Assembly: GCA_963706885.1 (NCBI GenBank)
Contig: CAVPNX010000007.1
Coordinates: forward strand, 62,001-126,000
DNA length: 64,000 bases
Direction: 5' to 3'
Source: Prado023 sp963706885
GTDB taxonomy: Bacteria; Actinomycetota; Actinomycetes; S36-B12; CAIYMF01
In this document: positions 33,252 through 41,786 of the stretch, one piece after another
How positions within the stretch are numbered: position 1 is the stretch's first letter
Layout of the letters: the number at the start of each line of letters is the position of its first letter
Program-made: the position numbers and the translations under genes
Notes under the pieces: generated by a model
Seen by the model: only the letters and a program-made list of their open reading frames with translations
What the model was told of the DNA's origin: nothing
Database searches by the model: none

Positions 33252-34264
33252 CGGATGACCCCTTCCAGGAGCGCCACAGCTGCGGCCAGGGCGGCGCAGC
33301 CAGGCATTGTCACGACCCACGCGAGCAGGATCTCGCGGACCACGGGCCAGCGGACGTGGCGCCTGCGCCGGGCTGCGCCGACTCCCACGACCGAGGACGC
33401 CACGACGTGCGTGGTGCTGACGGGGGCGCCCAGCATTGCTGCGCCGCCGATCACGACGGTGCTGGACCCCTGGCTGGCCAGGCCATCGAGTGGCCGGATC
33501 CGGTAGATCCCCCGGCCCAGCGTCCGTACGATCCGCCAGCCGCCCAGCGCCGTGCCGAACGTCATCGCCGCGGCGCACGCGACCTTGACCCACAGCGGGA
33601 CCGCGAACGTCGACAGCGCCCCGGCGGCGACGAGGGCCAGGGTGATCAGGCCCATCGTCTTCTGGGCGTCGTTGGTGCCGTGCGCGAACGCCAGCGCCGC
33701 GGAGGTCCCCCACTGGCCCTTCTTGAGCGGACCGGACACCCGTTGGTGTGCGCGGCGAAGGGCACGCCGGCCGGATGCCTCTGTCAGCCAGCCGGCGAAG
33801 GCCCCGATCACCGGGGAGATCGCCAGCGCAACCAGGACCCCGAGGACGCCGACGGGTCGCCAGCCGTCGAACCCTCCCCAGTTGACCGAGGTGACCCCAC
33901 CGATGACCAGGGCCGCGCCCACCAGGCCGCCCACGAGGGCGTGCGAGGACGAGGAGGGGAGCCCGAACCGCCAGGTCAGCAGGTTCCAGGTCACCGCGGC
34001 GACCAGTGCGGCCAGGAGGATCCCCAGGATGTCGTCGGTCTCCACCTCGATCAGGCCACCGACGGTGTCGGCGACAGCTGTGCCGGCGATGATCGGCCCG
34101 AGCAGGGTGAAGGCGGTCGTGACGGCCAACGCCTGCCGTGGGGTCATCGCGCGCGTGGCGACGGGGGCCGCCAGGGAGTTCGACGAGTCGTGGAACCCGT
34201 TGGTCAGGTCGAAGACCAGCGCGAGGACGATGACGGCCACCAGCCCGAGGGATGGGTCCACCAC
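33248..34264 (-). CDS. pit: Low-affinity inorganic phosphate transporter
   Basis: The 338-residue membrane protein has about nine predicted helices. Two inverted PD001131 repeats are visible: FDLTNGFHDSSNSLAAPVATRAM near residue 18 and FAHGTNDAQKTMGLI near 193. GLPSSSSHALVGGLVG and GAPVSTTHVVASS are the paired Ser/Thr-His loops. Pit proteins co-transport metal-phosphate with protons. A shorter length than E. coli Pit is usual in actinobacteria. It precedes the DUF47 gene in the operon. Confidence 0.92.
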   Translation of the reverse strand: MVDPSLGLVAVIVLALVFDLTNGFHDSSNSLAAPVATRAMTPRQALAVTTAFTLLGPIIAGTAVADTVGGLIEVETDDILGILLAALVAAVTWNLLTWRFGLPSSSSHALVGGLVGAALVIGGVTSVNWGGFDGWRPVGVLGVLVALAISPVIGAFAGWLTEASGRRALRRAHQRVSGPLKKGQWGTSAALAFAHGTNDAQKTMGLITLALVAAGALSTFAVPLWVKVACAAAMTFGTALGGWRIVRTLGRGIYRIRPLDGLASQGSSTVVIGGAAMLGAPVSTTHVVASSVVGVGAARRRRHVRWPVVREILLAWVVTMPGCAALAAAVALLEGVIR

Positions 34265-34360
34265 TCCATACTGCGCCCGTCAGCCGCGTGTCGGCAGCGT
34301 GACGGCGCCACCTGGCAGCATGGCGGGGCTCGTCACAACTCCTGGGTGCTGCCGTGCGGC

Positions 34361-35717
34361 TCAGGCGTTGGGGCGGCCCAGGCCGCGGTAGCTCCAGCCG
34401 GCGGCCCGCCACCGGGCGACGTCGAGGCAGTTGCGGCCGTCGAGGATGGACGGGTTGCTGGGCAGGGCGGCGACAGTGGCCGGGTCGAGGTCGGTGTAGT
34501 CGCGCCACTCGGTGAGCAGCAGCACGAGATCGGCGCCCGTGAGTGCCTCGCGGACGTCAACCGCGTACGCCATCTTCGGGTAGGCGGCGCGGGCGTTGGC
34601 GATCGCCTCGGGGTCGTGCACGACCACGTCCCCGCCGGCGGTGTAGATGGCTGCGGCGATGTCCAGCGCGGGGGAGTCGCGCACGTCGTCGGAGTCGGGC
34701 TTGAACGCCGCGCCGAGCACGGCGATCCGCTTGCCGACGAAACGGCCACCGACCAGCTCGCGGGCCAGGGCGACGGTCGAGGTGCGCCGGCGGGTGTTGA
34801 TGCCGTCGACGTCGCGCAGGAAGCTCAGGGCGTCGGAGACCCCGAGCTCGCCGGCGCGGGCCATGAACGCGCGGATGTCCTTGGGCAGGCACCCGCCGCC
34901 GAAGCCGATGCCGGCCCGCAGGAACTTCGATCCGATCCGATCGTCGTAGCCGATGGCCGCCGCCAACTGTGTCACGTCGGCACCGGTCGCCTCACAGACC
35001 TCGGCCATCGCGTTGATGAAGGAGATCTTGGTCGCCAGGAAGCTGTTGGCGGCCACCTTGACCAGCTCGGAGGTCGCGTAGTCCATCACGAGGAACGGCG
35101 AGCCCCACTCGATCATCGGCGCGTACACCCGGCGCATGACCTCCTCGTCGCGGCCCCGTGGCTCCCCGGGTCCTGTCGGGTTCGCCACGCCGATCACGAT
35201 GCGGTCGGGGGTCAGGGTGTCGGCGACGGCGAATCCCTCACGCAGGAACTCCGGGTTCCAGACCAGGTCGACGTCCGCACCGGCCGGAGCCAGGCGCCTG
35301 CAGCCGGGCGCGCACGTTCTCGGCGGTCCCGACAGGGACGGTGGACTTGCCGATCACCGTGCATGGTCGGGTCAGCAGCGGGGCCAGCGAGCCGATCGCG
35401 GCATCGATCTGGCTGAGGTCGGCGGCGTTCGTGCGCGGGTGCTGGGGGGTCCCGACGCCGATGAAGTGCAGGTCGCCGAACTCCGCGGCCTCGGCGAAGT
35501 CGGTGGTGAACCGCAGCCGACCGGCGGCGACGTTGGACTCCAGCAGCTCGGAGAGTCCTGGCTCGAAGAACGGGACCTCGCCGCGGGCCAGTGCGGCGAT
35601 CTTCTCGTCGTCGACGTCCACGCCGAGGACCTCGTACCCGGACTCGGCCATCGCCGCAGCATGCGTGGCGCCGAGGTAGCCGGTGCCGATGACGGTGATC
35701 CTCAGGGGCTCGTTCAC
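34361..35717 (-). pseudogene. ugd: UDP-glucose/GDP-mannose dehydrogenase family gene with a single-base frameshift
   Basis: From the GTG at 35717 the frame encodes an NAD-binding domain (ITVIGTGYLGATHAAAM, VGTPQHPRTNAADL, IGKSTVPVGT) and then runs out of frame at about 35293-35298. Shifting by one base restores LAPAGADVDLVWNPEFLREG and the rest of the protein to 34361, including NSFLATKISFINAMAE, the catalytic-Cys block GFGGGCLPKD and the C-terminal AAFKPDSDDVRDSPALD. Corrected length is about 451 residues, normal for the family, and no catalytic motif is lost. The product would oxidise a nucleotide sugar to a uronic acid for wall polymer. One extra base separates it from a working gene: real inactivation or a sequence error. 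Confidence 0.85.
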
Positions 35718-35724
35718 GCGGGCA

Positions 35725-35730
35725 AGCCTA
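35725..35730 (-). promoter_or_regulatory. Leaderless-type -10 element of the nucleotide-sugar dehydrogenase gene
   Basis: On the reverse strand TAGGCT ends seven bases before the GTG at 35717, the same spacing seen for several other genes here. Confidence 0.5.
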
Positions 35731-35783
35731 GTGCGGCCCAGCCGTGGGCTGATTCGCGCGCCAGGGCGGTTGGCGGAACGGGT

Positions 35784-35870
35784 GGCGGCCCGGGGGGCCG
35801 GACCGGGTGGCTGGACCCGGGGGACCGGACCGGGTCACCGGTTCACGAACGGGGCCCGGGGCGGGGGGCT
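35784..35870. repeat. G-rich imperfect repeats between divergent genes
   Basis: CCGGACCGGGT occurs twice (about 35799 and 35825) among related GGACCCGGG and GGCCCGGG steps. It lies in the spacer between the nucleotide-sugar dehydrogenase and acyl-CoA dehydrogenase genes. No coding potential is apparent. Confidence 0.4.
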
Positions 35871-35981
35871 GGGCGGCCCGCAACCGGTCCTCGGATCGGG
35901 GTCGGATCGCCGAACCGGTGGTCCATCCGGCTGACCTGCGGCCACGGGCCGCCCGGCGGGGAAGGACCCGACCGGCGCGCG

Positions 35982-35987
35982 TAGCCT
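35982..35987 (+). promoter_or_regulatory. Leaderless-type -10 element of the second acyl-CoA dehydrogenase gene
   Basis: TAGCCT ends seven bases before the ATG at 35995 with no ribosome site between. Confidence 0.5.
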
Positions 35988-35994
35988 GTCAGGC

Positions 35995-37161
35995 ATGGCA
36001 CACACCCCGAACCCCGACTTCGACGCCTTCACCCTCCCCGAGGAGCACGCGATGCTCCGCGCGGCCGTCCGCGAGCTGGCCGAGGACAAGATCGCACCGC
36101 GCGCTGCGGAGATCGACGAGACCGGCGAGTTCCCGTGGGACGTCTACGAGGCCCTGCGGGCCAACGACTTCCACGCGATCCACATCCCCGAGCAGTTCGG
36201 GGGCCAGGGCGGCGACGCTCTGGCCGCCTGCCTGGTCATCGAGGAGGTGGCCCGGGTGTGCACCTCGAGCTCGCTGATCCCGGCGGTCAACAAGCTCGGC
36301 ACGATGCCGCTGATCGTCGGCGCCTCCGATGACCTGCTGGGGCGCTACCTGCCGCAGGTCGCCAGCGGCGAGGCGATGTTCTCCTACGCCCTGTCCGAGC
36401 GCGAGGCCGGCTCGGACGCCGGCTCCATGAAGTGCCGTGCGGTCGCCGGCGACGGCGGCTGGATCCTCAACGGGCAGAAGTCCTGGATCACCAACGCCGG
36501 GATCTCCACGTACTACACCGTGATGGCCGTGACCGAGCAGGGGGTGGGGCCCCGGGGGATCTCGGCCTTCGTCGTGCACGCCGACGACCCCGGCTTCTCG
36601 CTGGGAACGCCCGAGCGCAAGCTCGGGATCCACGGCTCGCCGACGCGCGAGATCTTCTTCGAGGACTGCTGGATCCCCGCCGACCGGATCGTGGGGGAGC
36701 CGGGCACCGGGTTCCAGACCGCGATGCGCACCCTGGACCACACCCGCGTCACGATCGGGGCCCAGGCCCTCGGGATCGCCCAGGGCGCGCTGGACGCGTC
36801 GATCGCCTACGCCAAGGACCGCAAGCAGTTCGGCAAGTCCATCGGCTCCTTCCAGGGCGTGCAGTTCATGATCGCCGACATGGCCATGAAGGTGGAGGCC
36901 GCCCGCGCCCTGACCTATGCCGCGGCGGCGCGCAGCGAGCGCGGGGCCCCCGACCTGACCTTCTACGGGGCGGCGGCGAAGTGCTACGCGTCGGACATCG
37001 CGATGGAGGTCACGACCGACGCCGTGCAGGTGTTCGGCGGGGCCGGCTACGTCCGGGACAACCCGGTGGAGCGCTACATGCGCGACGCCAAGATCACCCA
37101 GATCTACGAGGGGACCAACCAGATCCAGCGCATGGTGATGGCACGTCAGCTCCTGAGGTAG
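35995..37161 (+). CDS. Acyl-CoA dehydrogenase (FadE25-like)
   Basis: The 388-residue enzyme shows HIPEQFGGQGGDALA, FSYALSEREAGSDAGSM, QKSWITNAG, FGKSIGSFQGVQFMIADMAM and VFGGAGYVRD. The catalytic Glu is residue 372 in YEGTNQIQR, the position of butyryl/medium-chain type dehydrogenases. In mycobacteria fadE25 lies beside purE and purK, which agrees with the location here. It differs from the enzyme at 25050 throughout, so the two are distinct paralogues. A lipoprotein gene remnant faces its 3' end. Confidence 0.94.
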   Translation: MAHTPNPDFDAFTLPEEHAMLRAAVRELAEDKIAPRAAEIDETGEFPWDVYEALRANDFHAIHIPEQFGGQGGDALAACLVIEEVARVCTSSSLIPAVNKLGTMPLIVGASDDLLGRYLPQVASGEAMFSYALSEREAGSDAGSMKCRAVAGDGGWILNGQKSWITNAGISTYYTVMAVTEQGVGPRGISAFVVHADDPGFSLGTPERKLGIHGSPTREIFFEDCWIPADRIVGEPGTGFQTAMRTLDHTRVTIGAQALGIAQGALDASIAYAKDRKQFGKSIGSFQGVQFMIADMAMKVEAARALTYAAAARSERGAPDLTFYGAAAKCYASDIAMEVTTDAVQVFGGAGYVRDNPVERYMRDAKITQIYEGTNQIQRMVMARQLLR

Positions 37162-37163
37162 GG

Positions 37164-37510
37164 GTTCAGCCGGGTGGCGCGGGCCTCTCACTCCCTCGTC
37201 CATGTCCAGGGGATCGTCCATGTCCACGACAGTGGGAGGGACCAGCTGCGTCCACGTGTTGGTGGGCACGTCATAAGCCCAGACGTCGTTCGGCCTGGGT
37301 CGTGCCCTCGTCTGTCAGCCAGGATCCGCCGAACACGAGGATCCGCCGGTTCACAACCGAGGGAAGCACGGTTCCAGGGGTCCAACTGGGCGTCGGGGAC
37401 GCCACAGGATCCGGGTCGGGCCCGACTGCCCCGTCAACTGCCCGCGTGCACCCGCAGAGCAGCAGGACCGCCGCCAACCCGGTGACCCACGGCCTACGCA
37501 CGACAACCAT
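37164..37510 (-). pseudogene. Remnant of a kelch-type lipoprotein gene
   Basis: From ATG 37510 the reading begins MVVVRRPWVTGLAAVLLLCGC, a lipoprotein signal peptide with lipobox LLCGC, then a Pro/Thr linker and RRILVFGGSW, the start of a kelch blade. The frame is then lost near 37285-37300. The adjacent frame continues NDVWAYDVPTNTWTQL, the second half of a kelch repeat, and runs into the 3' end of the acyl-CoA dehydrogenase gene without further blades. A normal kelch protein has five or more repeats, so this is a truncated and frameshifted fragment. Confidence 0.7.
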
Positions 37511-37808
37511 CTCCCTCGCCCACCCCACGCTGCTCCCGGGAGGATGACGGACGGTAGGGGCGAAGGTCATCGTGGCGGCAGTGCGCGTGCCTCGGTGGAC
37601 GCCGCGATCGTTCCGTGTCCGGTGGCGGTCCGGGCCTTCTGACTGGTCCCGCCGCACGTGACCAGTGCGGTGCTCGTGGGCGCGCCTTCGGAGCCGTGTG
37701 AACCTAGAGTCGTGGGCGCATGACCCACCGACTGCGCGGCACCGCCCCGGGCGAAAGGACCTCCTCGATGAGCGACGCGGGGCGCCTGCTCTGCGACAGG
37801 ATCGACAC

Positions 37809-39035
37809 ATGACCCGCAACCGCACTTCCGCCCGGCTCACACCCGCGCGGGTGCGCGGCGCGCTGCGCAGGCGTCGGGTGGAGCTCGAGCGCTCCATGCG
37901 GTTCGCACGGGCCCGATCCGGAGCCCTTCGCGAGGCCGTGCTCTTCGAGTCATTCGCGGGGAAGATGGTCGGGGACAACCCGCTGGGCATCCACGACGAG
38001 CTGGTTCGCCGGGGGACCTCGCTGGAGGTCCTCTGGACCGTCGCTCGCCCGGACCTGCTGGTCCCCGAGGGGGCGCGGGCGGTCGTGCACGGGTCGCCCG
38101 AATGGGTCGAGGCCGTGGCCACCAGCCGGTACCTGGTCAACAACACCAACTTCCCGCCGTACTTCCGCAAGGCACCGGGACAGGTCTACTGCCAGACGTG
38201 GCACGGCACCCCGCTGAAGCGGTTGGCGCACGACATGCCGGCGGGCACGATGAGCGAGTCGTTCCTGGCTCTCTACGACCGTGAAGCGGCAGCATGGGAC
38301 TTCCTGCTGGCGGCCAACGAGTTCAGCGCTGACGCCCTTGGTGGGGCGTTCGGCTATCGCGGGCCGATCCTCACGGTGGGGTACCCCCGCAACGACCGAC
38401 TCGTCACGACCGGTACGCAGGAGCGTCAAGCGATCCGGGAGCGGCTCGGGGTCCCGGACCCGTCCGAGAAGGTCCTGCTGTACGGGCCCACGTGGCGGGC
38501 CAACCGGCGGACCGCCCTGGGCACCTTCGCCCCGGTCAACTACCTCGATCCGAGGACCGCCCTGCCCGAAGGGTGGAGGCTGGCGTTCCGCGGCCACTCG
38601 CACACCCATGGCGCGCACGACCCGTCGATCGCCCGCGGCGCGCTGGACGTCACCCGGTACCCCGACGTCACGGACCTGCTCATCGCCGCCGACGTGCTGC
38701 TCACCGACTACTCCTCGCTCATGTTCGACTTCGCCCTGACGGGCCGGCCCATCCTGTTCCTCACCCCTGATCTCAAGGACTACCGGGGTTCCCGCGGCTT
38801 CTACCTCGACTTCGAGGCCGAGGCTCCCGGACCGCTGCTCGCCACATCCGAGCAGGTGGTGGAACGGCTGGAGGGCCTGCCCTCCGTCGTGGTGGAGTAC
38901 CGCGACCGCTACGCCGCCTGGAATGCCAAGTTCAACGCCTGGGACGATGGCCACGCCGCCCGACGTGTGGTTGATGCCGTGTTCGGGACGGCTGCCCCCG
39001 CGTCGATCGGGCCGGTCGCTCGCGAGCCCAGGTAG
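37809..39035 (+). CDS. CDP-glycerol glycerophosphotransferase family protein (TagF-like)
   Basis: This 408-residue protein belongs to the family that polymerises glycerol phosphate from CDP-glycerol onto a lipid-linked carrier at the inner membrane face. VLFESFAGKMVGDNP starts the domain. QTWHGTPLKRLAHD near residue 135 holds the proposed catalytic base His. LLYGPTWRANR is the central motif, and LLTDYSSLMFDFALTGRPILF near 300 holds the CDP-glycerol pyrophosphate contacts. There is no membrane helix, as usual. The ATG at 37809 has AGGA upstream. It stands alone on its strand between the kelch remnant and the VWA operon. Confidence 0.9.
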   Translation: MTRNRTSARLTPARVRGALRRRRVELERSMRFARARSGALREAVLFESFAGKMVGDNPLGIHDELVRRGTSLEVLWTVARPDLLVPEGARAVVHGSPEWVEAVATSRYLVNNTNFPPYFRKAPGQVYCQTWHGTPLKRLAHDMPAGTMSESFLALYDREAAAWDFLLAANEFSADALGGAFGYRGPILTVGYPRNDRLVTTGTQERQAIRERLGVPDPSEKVLLYGPTWRANRRTALGTFAPVNYLDPRTALPEGWRLAFRGHSHTHGAHDPSIARGALDVTRYPDVTDLLIAADVLLTDYSSLMFDFALTGRPILFLTPDLKDYRGSRGFYLDFEAEAPGPLLATSEQVVERLEGLPSVVVEYRDRYAAWNAKFNAWDDGHAARRVVDAVFGTAAPASIGPVAREPR

Positions 39036-39082
39036 GCGCGTGCCGGTCTCCGGGGGCAGGCACGTGCCAACCCCGGGCACTC

Positions 39083-40654
39083 TCACCGGACGCACTCCAC
39101 CCGCTGGATCCAGTCGGGGGTGCGGGGCAGGTCCGCGCGGGTCCGGCCGATCAGGACGGCGATCACGGGCACGGCGGCCGGTTGGCCTGGCCATCCGGTC
39201 TGGCCGTCGGTGAGCACGATGATGACGTCCACCGGGGGACGCAGTTCTTGGGCGGCGGTGATCCCGAGGGCCATGTCCGTCCCGCCGCCGCCAGCCAGGT
39301 GAACCGCGTCCGCTCGACGAACCGTGGTGACCGCGTGGACCGCCGCATCCACGGCCAGGACGTCCACCTGAGGATCGGCCACACCGAGTGCGCGCAGCAC
39401 GCCGTCGATCTCGCCCAGGGCTTGGGCGAGCAGCCCGTCGTCCACGCTGCCGGAGGTGTCCACGACGATCCCGACCCGCGGGACGTGCCGGCGCAGAGCG
39501 GGCAGGATCACCGGGCCGGCTGCCGCCTGACGGCGGGAGATCCGCGTGTAGGTGTAGTCCGTGTGGCCGTTGGCCCAGCCGAGGCCCCGGCGCACCGCCG
39601 CGTGCAGCACGTTGCGCCAGTCGACCACCGGGTCGAGGATCGTCGAGACCCACCGACCCCAGTCGCCGGGTAGGTCGCCGCGGCCGGGGTTCGCCTGGAA
39701 CTCGATGGCCACAGCGCGTCGTACCGCCTCGGCGGCGACTGGGCTCAGGCCACCGGCATCCCCGAGCTCGGGGAGCTCGTAGGCGCGGTGCACCCCGTCG
39801 CAGCCGGATCCGCAGGAGGGGTCGGGGCCGGCGGGGATGCCCGGGGATGGATCCGGGGGGCTCTGCTGGGTACCGGCCGGCCCAGGTTGCGGACGGGCCG
39901 GCCCAGGATGCGGATGGGTCGGCCCGGATTGGGGTGCGCCGGGCTCGCCACCGGGGCCCTGCGGGTCCGGGAGCGCAGGACCAGCCGGAGCCCGGGGGAT
40001 CCAGGAGGGGTCGTGCTCGGGGTCATCATCCTGAGCCGGGAGGCCGGTCAGCATGGCGTAGTACTCCTCGGCAGCCCGGCCGGCTGGGAGCCCCAGCTCC
40101 GCGGCATCGATCAGCCGGTGGTGGTCGTCGAGGGCCCGCGTTCGGGCCGCCAGTGCCGGACCCGTGGCCATGACCCCGCCCCCTGTCCGCCGCACGCCGG
40201 TGGGTGGCGCGGGCCCGGAACCGCCCGGAACCGGACCGTGGGGTGCGTCCGGGGCCAGGGACCCCCCTGCGCGCTCGGCCAGGCTTCCGGCCACCTCGTG
40301 GACGGTGATGTCGGCGGCCACCCGCCACGCGCGCGAGGTCGACCCCCGGACGCCCATATCACTGGCGCGTGCGGCGTGGTCGGCCAGCAGGTGCCAGACG
40401 TGGTGGGCCAGTGCAGCGCCCACCGCCGGGGCGGTGAGCTGGGAGTCGGCCAGCCACGCCGGGTTCACGTACAGCCGCCATGCCGGGTCGGTGGCCATCG
40501 TCGCCACCTCGCCGCTCGGGACAGCCACCAGGGCGTAGAGGGCGGTCGACAGGTACGGCATGTCGCCGGTGATCGGACCGCCCCGGGCCATGGGGGTGGT
40601 CAGCCACAGCTTCCCGGCCGCCAGCATGTCGGCGGCCGGGCGGTCGAGGCTCAT
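39083..40654 (-). CDS. VWA-like/DUF2201 putative metallopeptidase-domain protein
   Basis: The 523-residue protein has two halves. The N-terminal half (about 1-180) resembles the DUF2201 peptidase-like domain, but the expected HExxH reads HHVWH (84-88), so the catalytic Glu is missing. A Pro/Gly-rich linker spans about 215-295. The C-terminal half (about 400-523) is a von Willebrand A domain with an intact metal site: VVDTSGS, GGGGTDM and VLTDGQTG. Proteins of this type are encoded with MoxR ATPases and are thought to act as paired chaperones that insert metals or remodel complexes. The ATG overlaps the MoxR stop. The partner complex is unknown. Confidence 0.83.
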   Translation of the reverse strand: MSLDRPAADMLAAGKLWLTTPMARGGPITGDMPYLSTALYALVAVPSGEVATMATDPAWRLYVNPAWLADSQLTAPAVGAALAHHVWHLLADHAARASDMGVRGSTSRAWRVAADITVHEVAGSLAERAGGSLAPDAPHGPVPGGSGPAPPTGVRRTGGGVMATGPALAARTRALDDHHRLIDAAELGLPAGRAAEEYYAMLTGLPAQDDDPEHDPSWIPRAPAGPALPDPQGPGGEPGAPQSGPTHPHPGPARPQPGPAGTQQSPPDPSPGIPAGPDPSCGSGCDGVHRAYELPELGDAGGLSPVAAEAVRRAVAIEFQANPGRGDLPGDWGRWVSTILDPVVDWRNVLHAAVRRGLGWANGHTDYTYTRISRRQAAAGPVILPALRRHVPRVGIVVDTSGSVDDGLLAQALGEIDGVLRALGVADPQVDVLAVDAAVHAVTTVRRADAVHLAGGGGTDMALGITAAQELRPPVDVIIVLTDGQTGWPGQPAAVPVIAVLIGRTRADLPRTPDWIQRVECVR

Positions 40655-41760
40655 GACGGAAGGAGGCCGGCGAGGGCCAGTGGGCCGGCGAACACCGTCA
40701 ACCCCGCGGGCAGGGTGGCCCTGGCTGGTCGGATCCGCAGCAGCGCCCGAACCACGGGGACCGCGGGGTCCAGCCCGGACAGCTCCGCGGCCCGGACGCA
40801 GACCCCGAGCGAGGCCTCCCAGCGAGCCCTGGTGGTGCGTGTGGCGACCGCAGCGAGCATCCCCTGAAGTGCCACGTGCACCCGATCGGCGCGCAGCCCG
40901 GTGAGCAGGTCCCCGCCGGGATCTGCGAGCAGGGACTCCGGGTCGGGCAGGTCGAGGGCGGACATCCAGGACAGGAACTCGTGACCGGTGGGAGCTCCGA
41001 CCGCCCCGTGCACCAGCAGCCGGATCGCCTCGCCATCCACCGGGTCGGCGGCTGCCAGGAGCCGCGCGGTGTAGTCCCAGGTGCGCGGGGTGGGGAAGGC
41101 CCGACCCCGGGAGGCGGCATCCTTGGGGATCGCCGACAGCTGCCCGGACCGGACTCCGAGGAACGCCGCCACCTTCGCCCGGCTCGCGGCCACTCGCGCC
41201 GGGTACCCGGCGTCCAGGGTCGGGACGCCGATCCGGGGCCACTGGCCCGTCACGAGCGATTCGGTGAACACCTCGAGCGGGAGGTTCCAGTCCATGTGCA
41301 CGAACCGGTTGGCGGTGGGAGCGGCCAGCTCCCAGCCGGAGGCGGCGACGTCGGCTGGGTTCGCCGCCGCACCGAACGACACCCGGTCCGGGAGCCGCAG
41401 GGCTCCCACCTCGCCGTGGGTGAGGGGTCGCAGCGCGGCGGCCTGGACGGCCGGCGAGGCTGTGGTCCACTCGTCGAAGAAGACCACGGAGGGGCCCTCG
41501 TTCTCGGCCACCCGCACGGCCCACTGCGGGGGTGCCAGGTCCACCCGACCCGCATTGACCACGGGCAGGCCCGCGAAGTCGCTGGGCTCGTAGTGGGAGC
41601 AGATCAGGGTCTCGACATGCCACCCCGAGTCGGCGGCGGACTCGACCACCGCCGTCTTCCCGGCCCCCGGCTCACCCCACAGCAGGAACGGGATACGTGT
41701 CGCCACGCACACCCCCATCGCCCGCAGCACCTGCTCGTACCCGACTCGATCCCTGGCCAC
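40651..41760 (-). CDS. MoxR-family AAA+ ATPase
   Basis: The 369-residue ATPase has Walker A LWGEPGAGKTAVVES near residue 27, Walker B SVVFFDEWTTASP near 90, and a sensor-1-like FGAAANPADVAASG near 130. The start GTG at 41760 follows GGGAGCCAGG. MoxR ATPases work with VWA-domain partners to assemble or activate other proteins. The VWA gene overlaps the stop of this one. The upstream gene of unknown function ends 26 bases before it, so all three form one transcript. Confidence 0.87.
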   Translation of the reverse strand: MARDRVGYEQVLRAMGVCVATRIPFLLWGEPGAGKTAVVESAADSGWHVETLICSHYEPSDFAGLPVVNAGRVDLAPPQWAVRVAENEGPSVVFFDEWTTASPAVQAAALRPLTHGEVGALRLPDRVSFGAAANPADVAASGWELAAPTANRFVHMDWNLPLEVFTESLVTGQWPRIGVPTLDAGYPARVAASRAKVAAFLGVRSGQLSAIPKDAASRGRAFPTPRTWDYTARLLAAADPVDGEAIRLLVHGAVGAPTGHEFLSWMSALDLPDPESLLADPGGDLLTGLRADRVHVALQGMLAAVATRTTRARWEASLGVCVRAAELSGLDPAVPVVRALLRIRPARATLPAGLTVFAGPLALAGLLPS

Positions 41761-41786
41761 CCTGGCTCCCTTCGACCCGGTGGACG

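Noticed and set aside
33356..35416. A 686-codon forward frame opposite pit and the nucleotide-sugar dehydrogenase
   Set aside because: Shadow of conserved reverse-strand genes; no ribosome site or homology.
39036..39082. Bidirectional terminator between the TagF-like and VWA genes
   Set aside because: The only stem is six base pairs (CGTGCC/GGCACG) with a 14-base loop, too weak to report as a feature.
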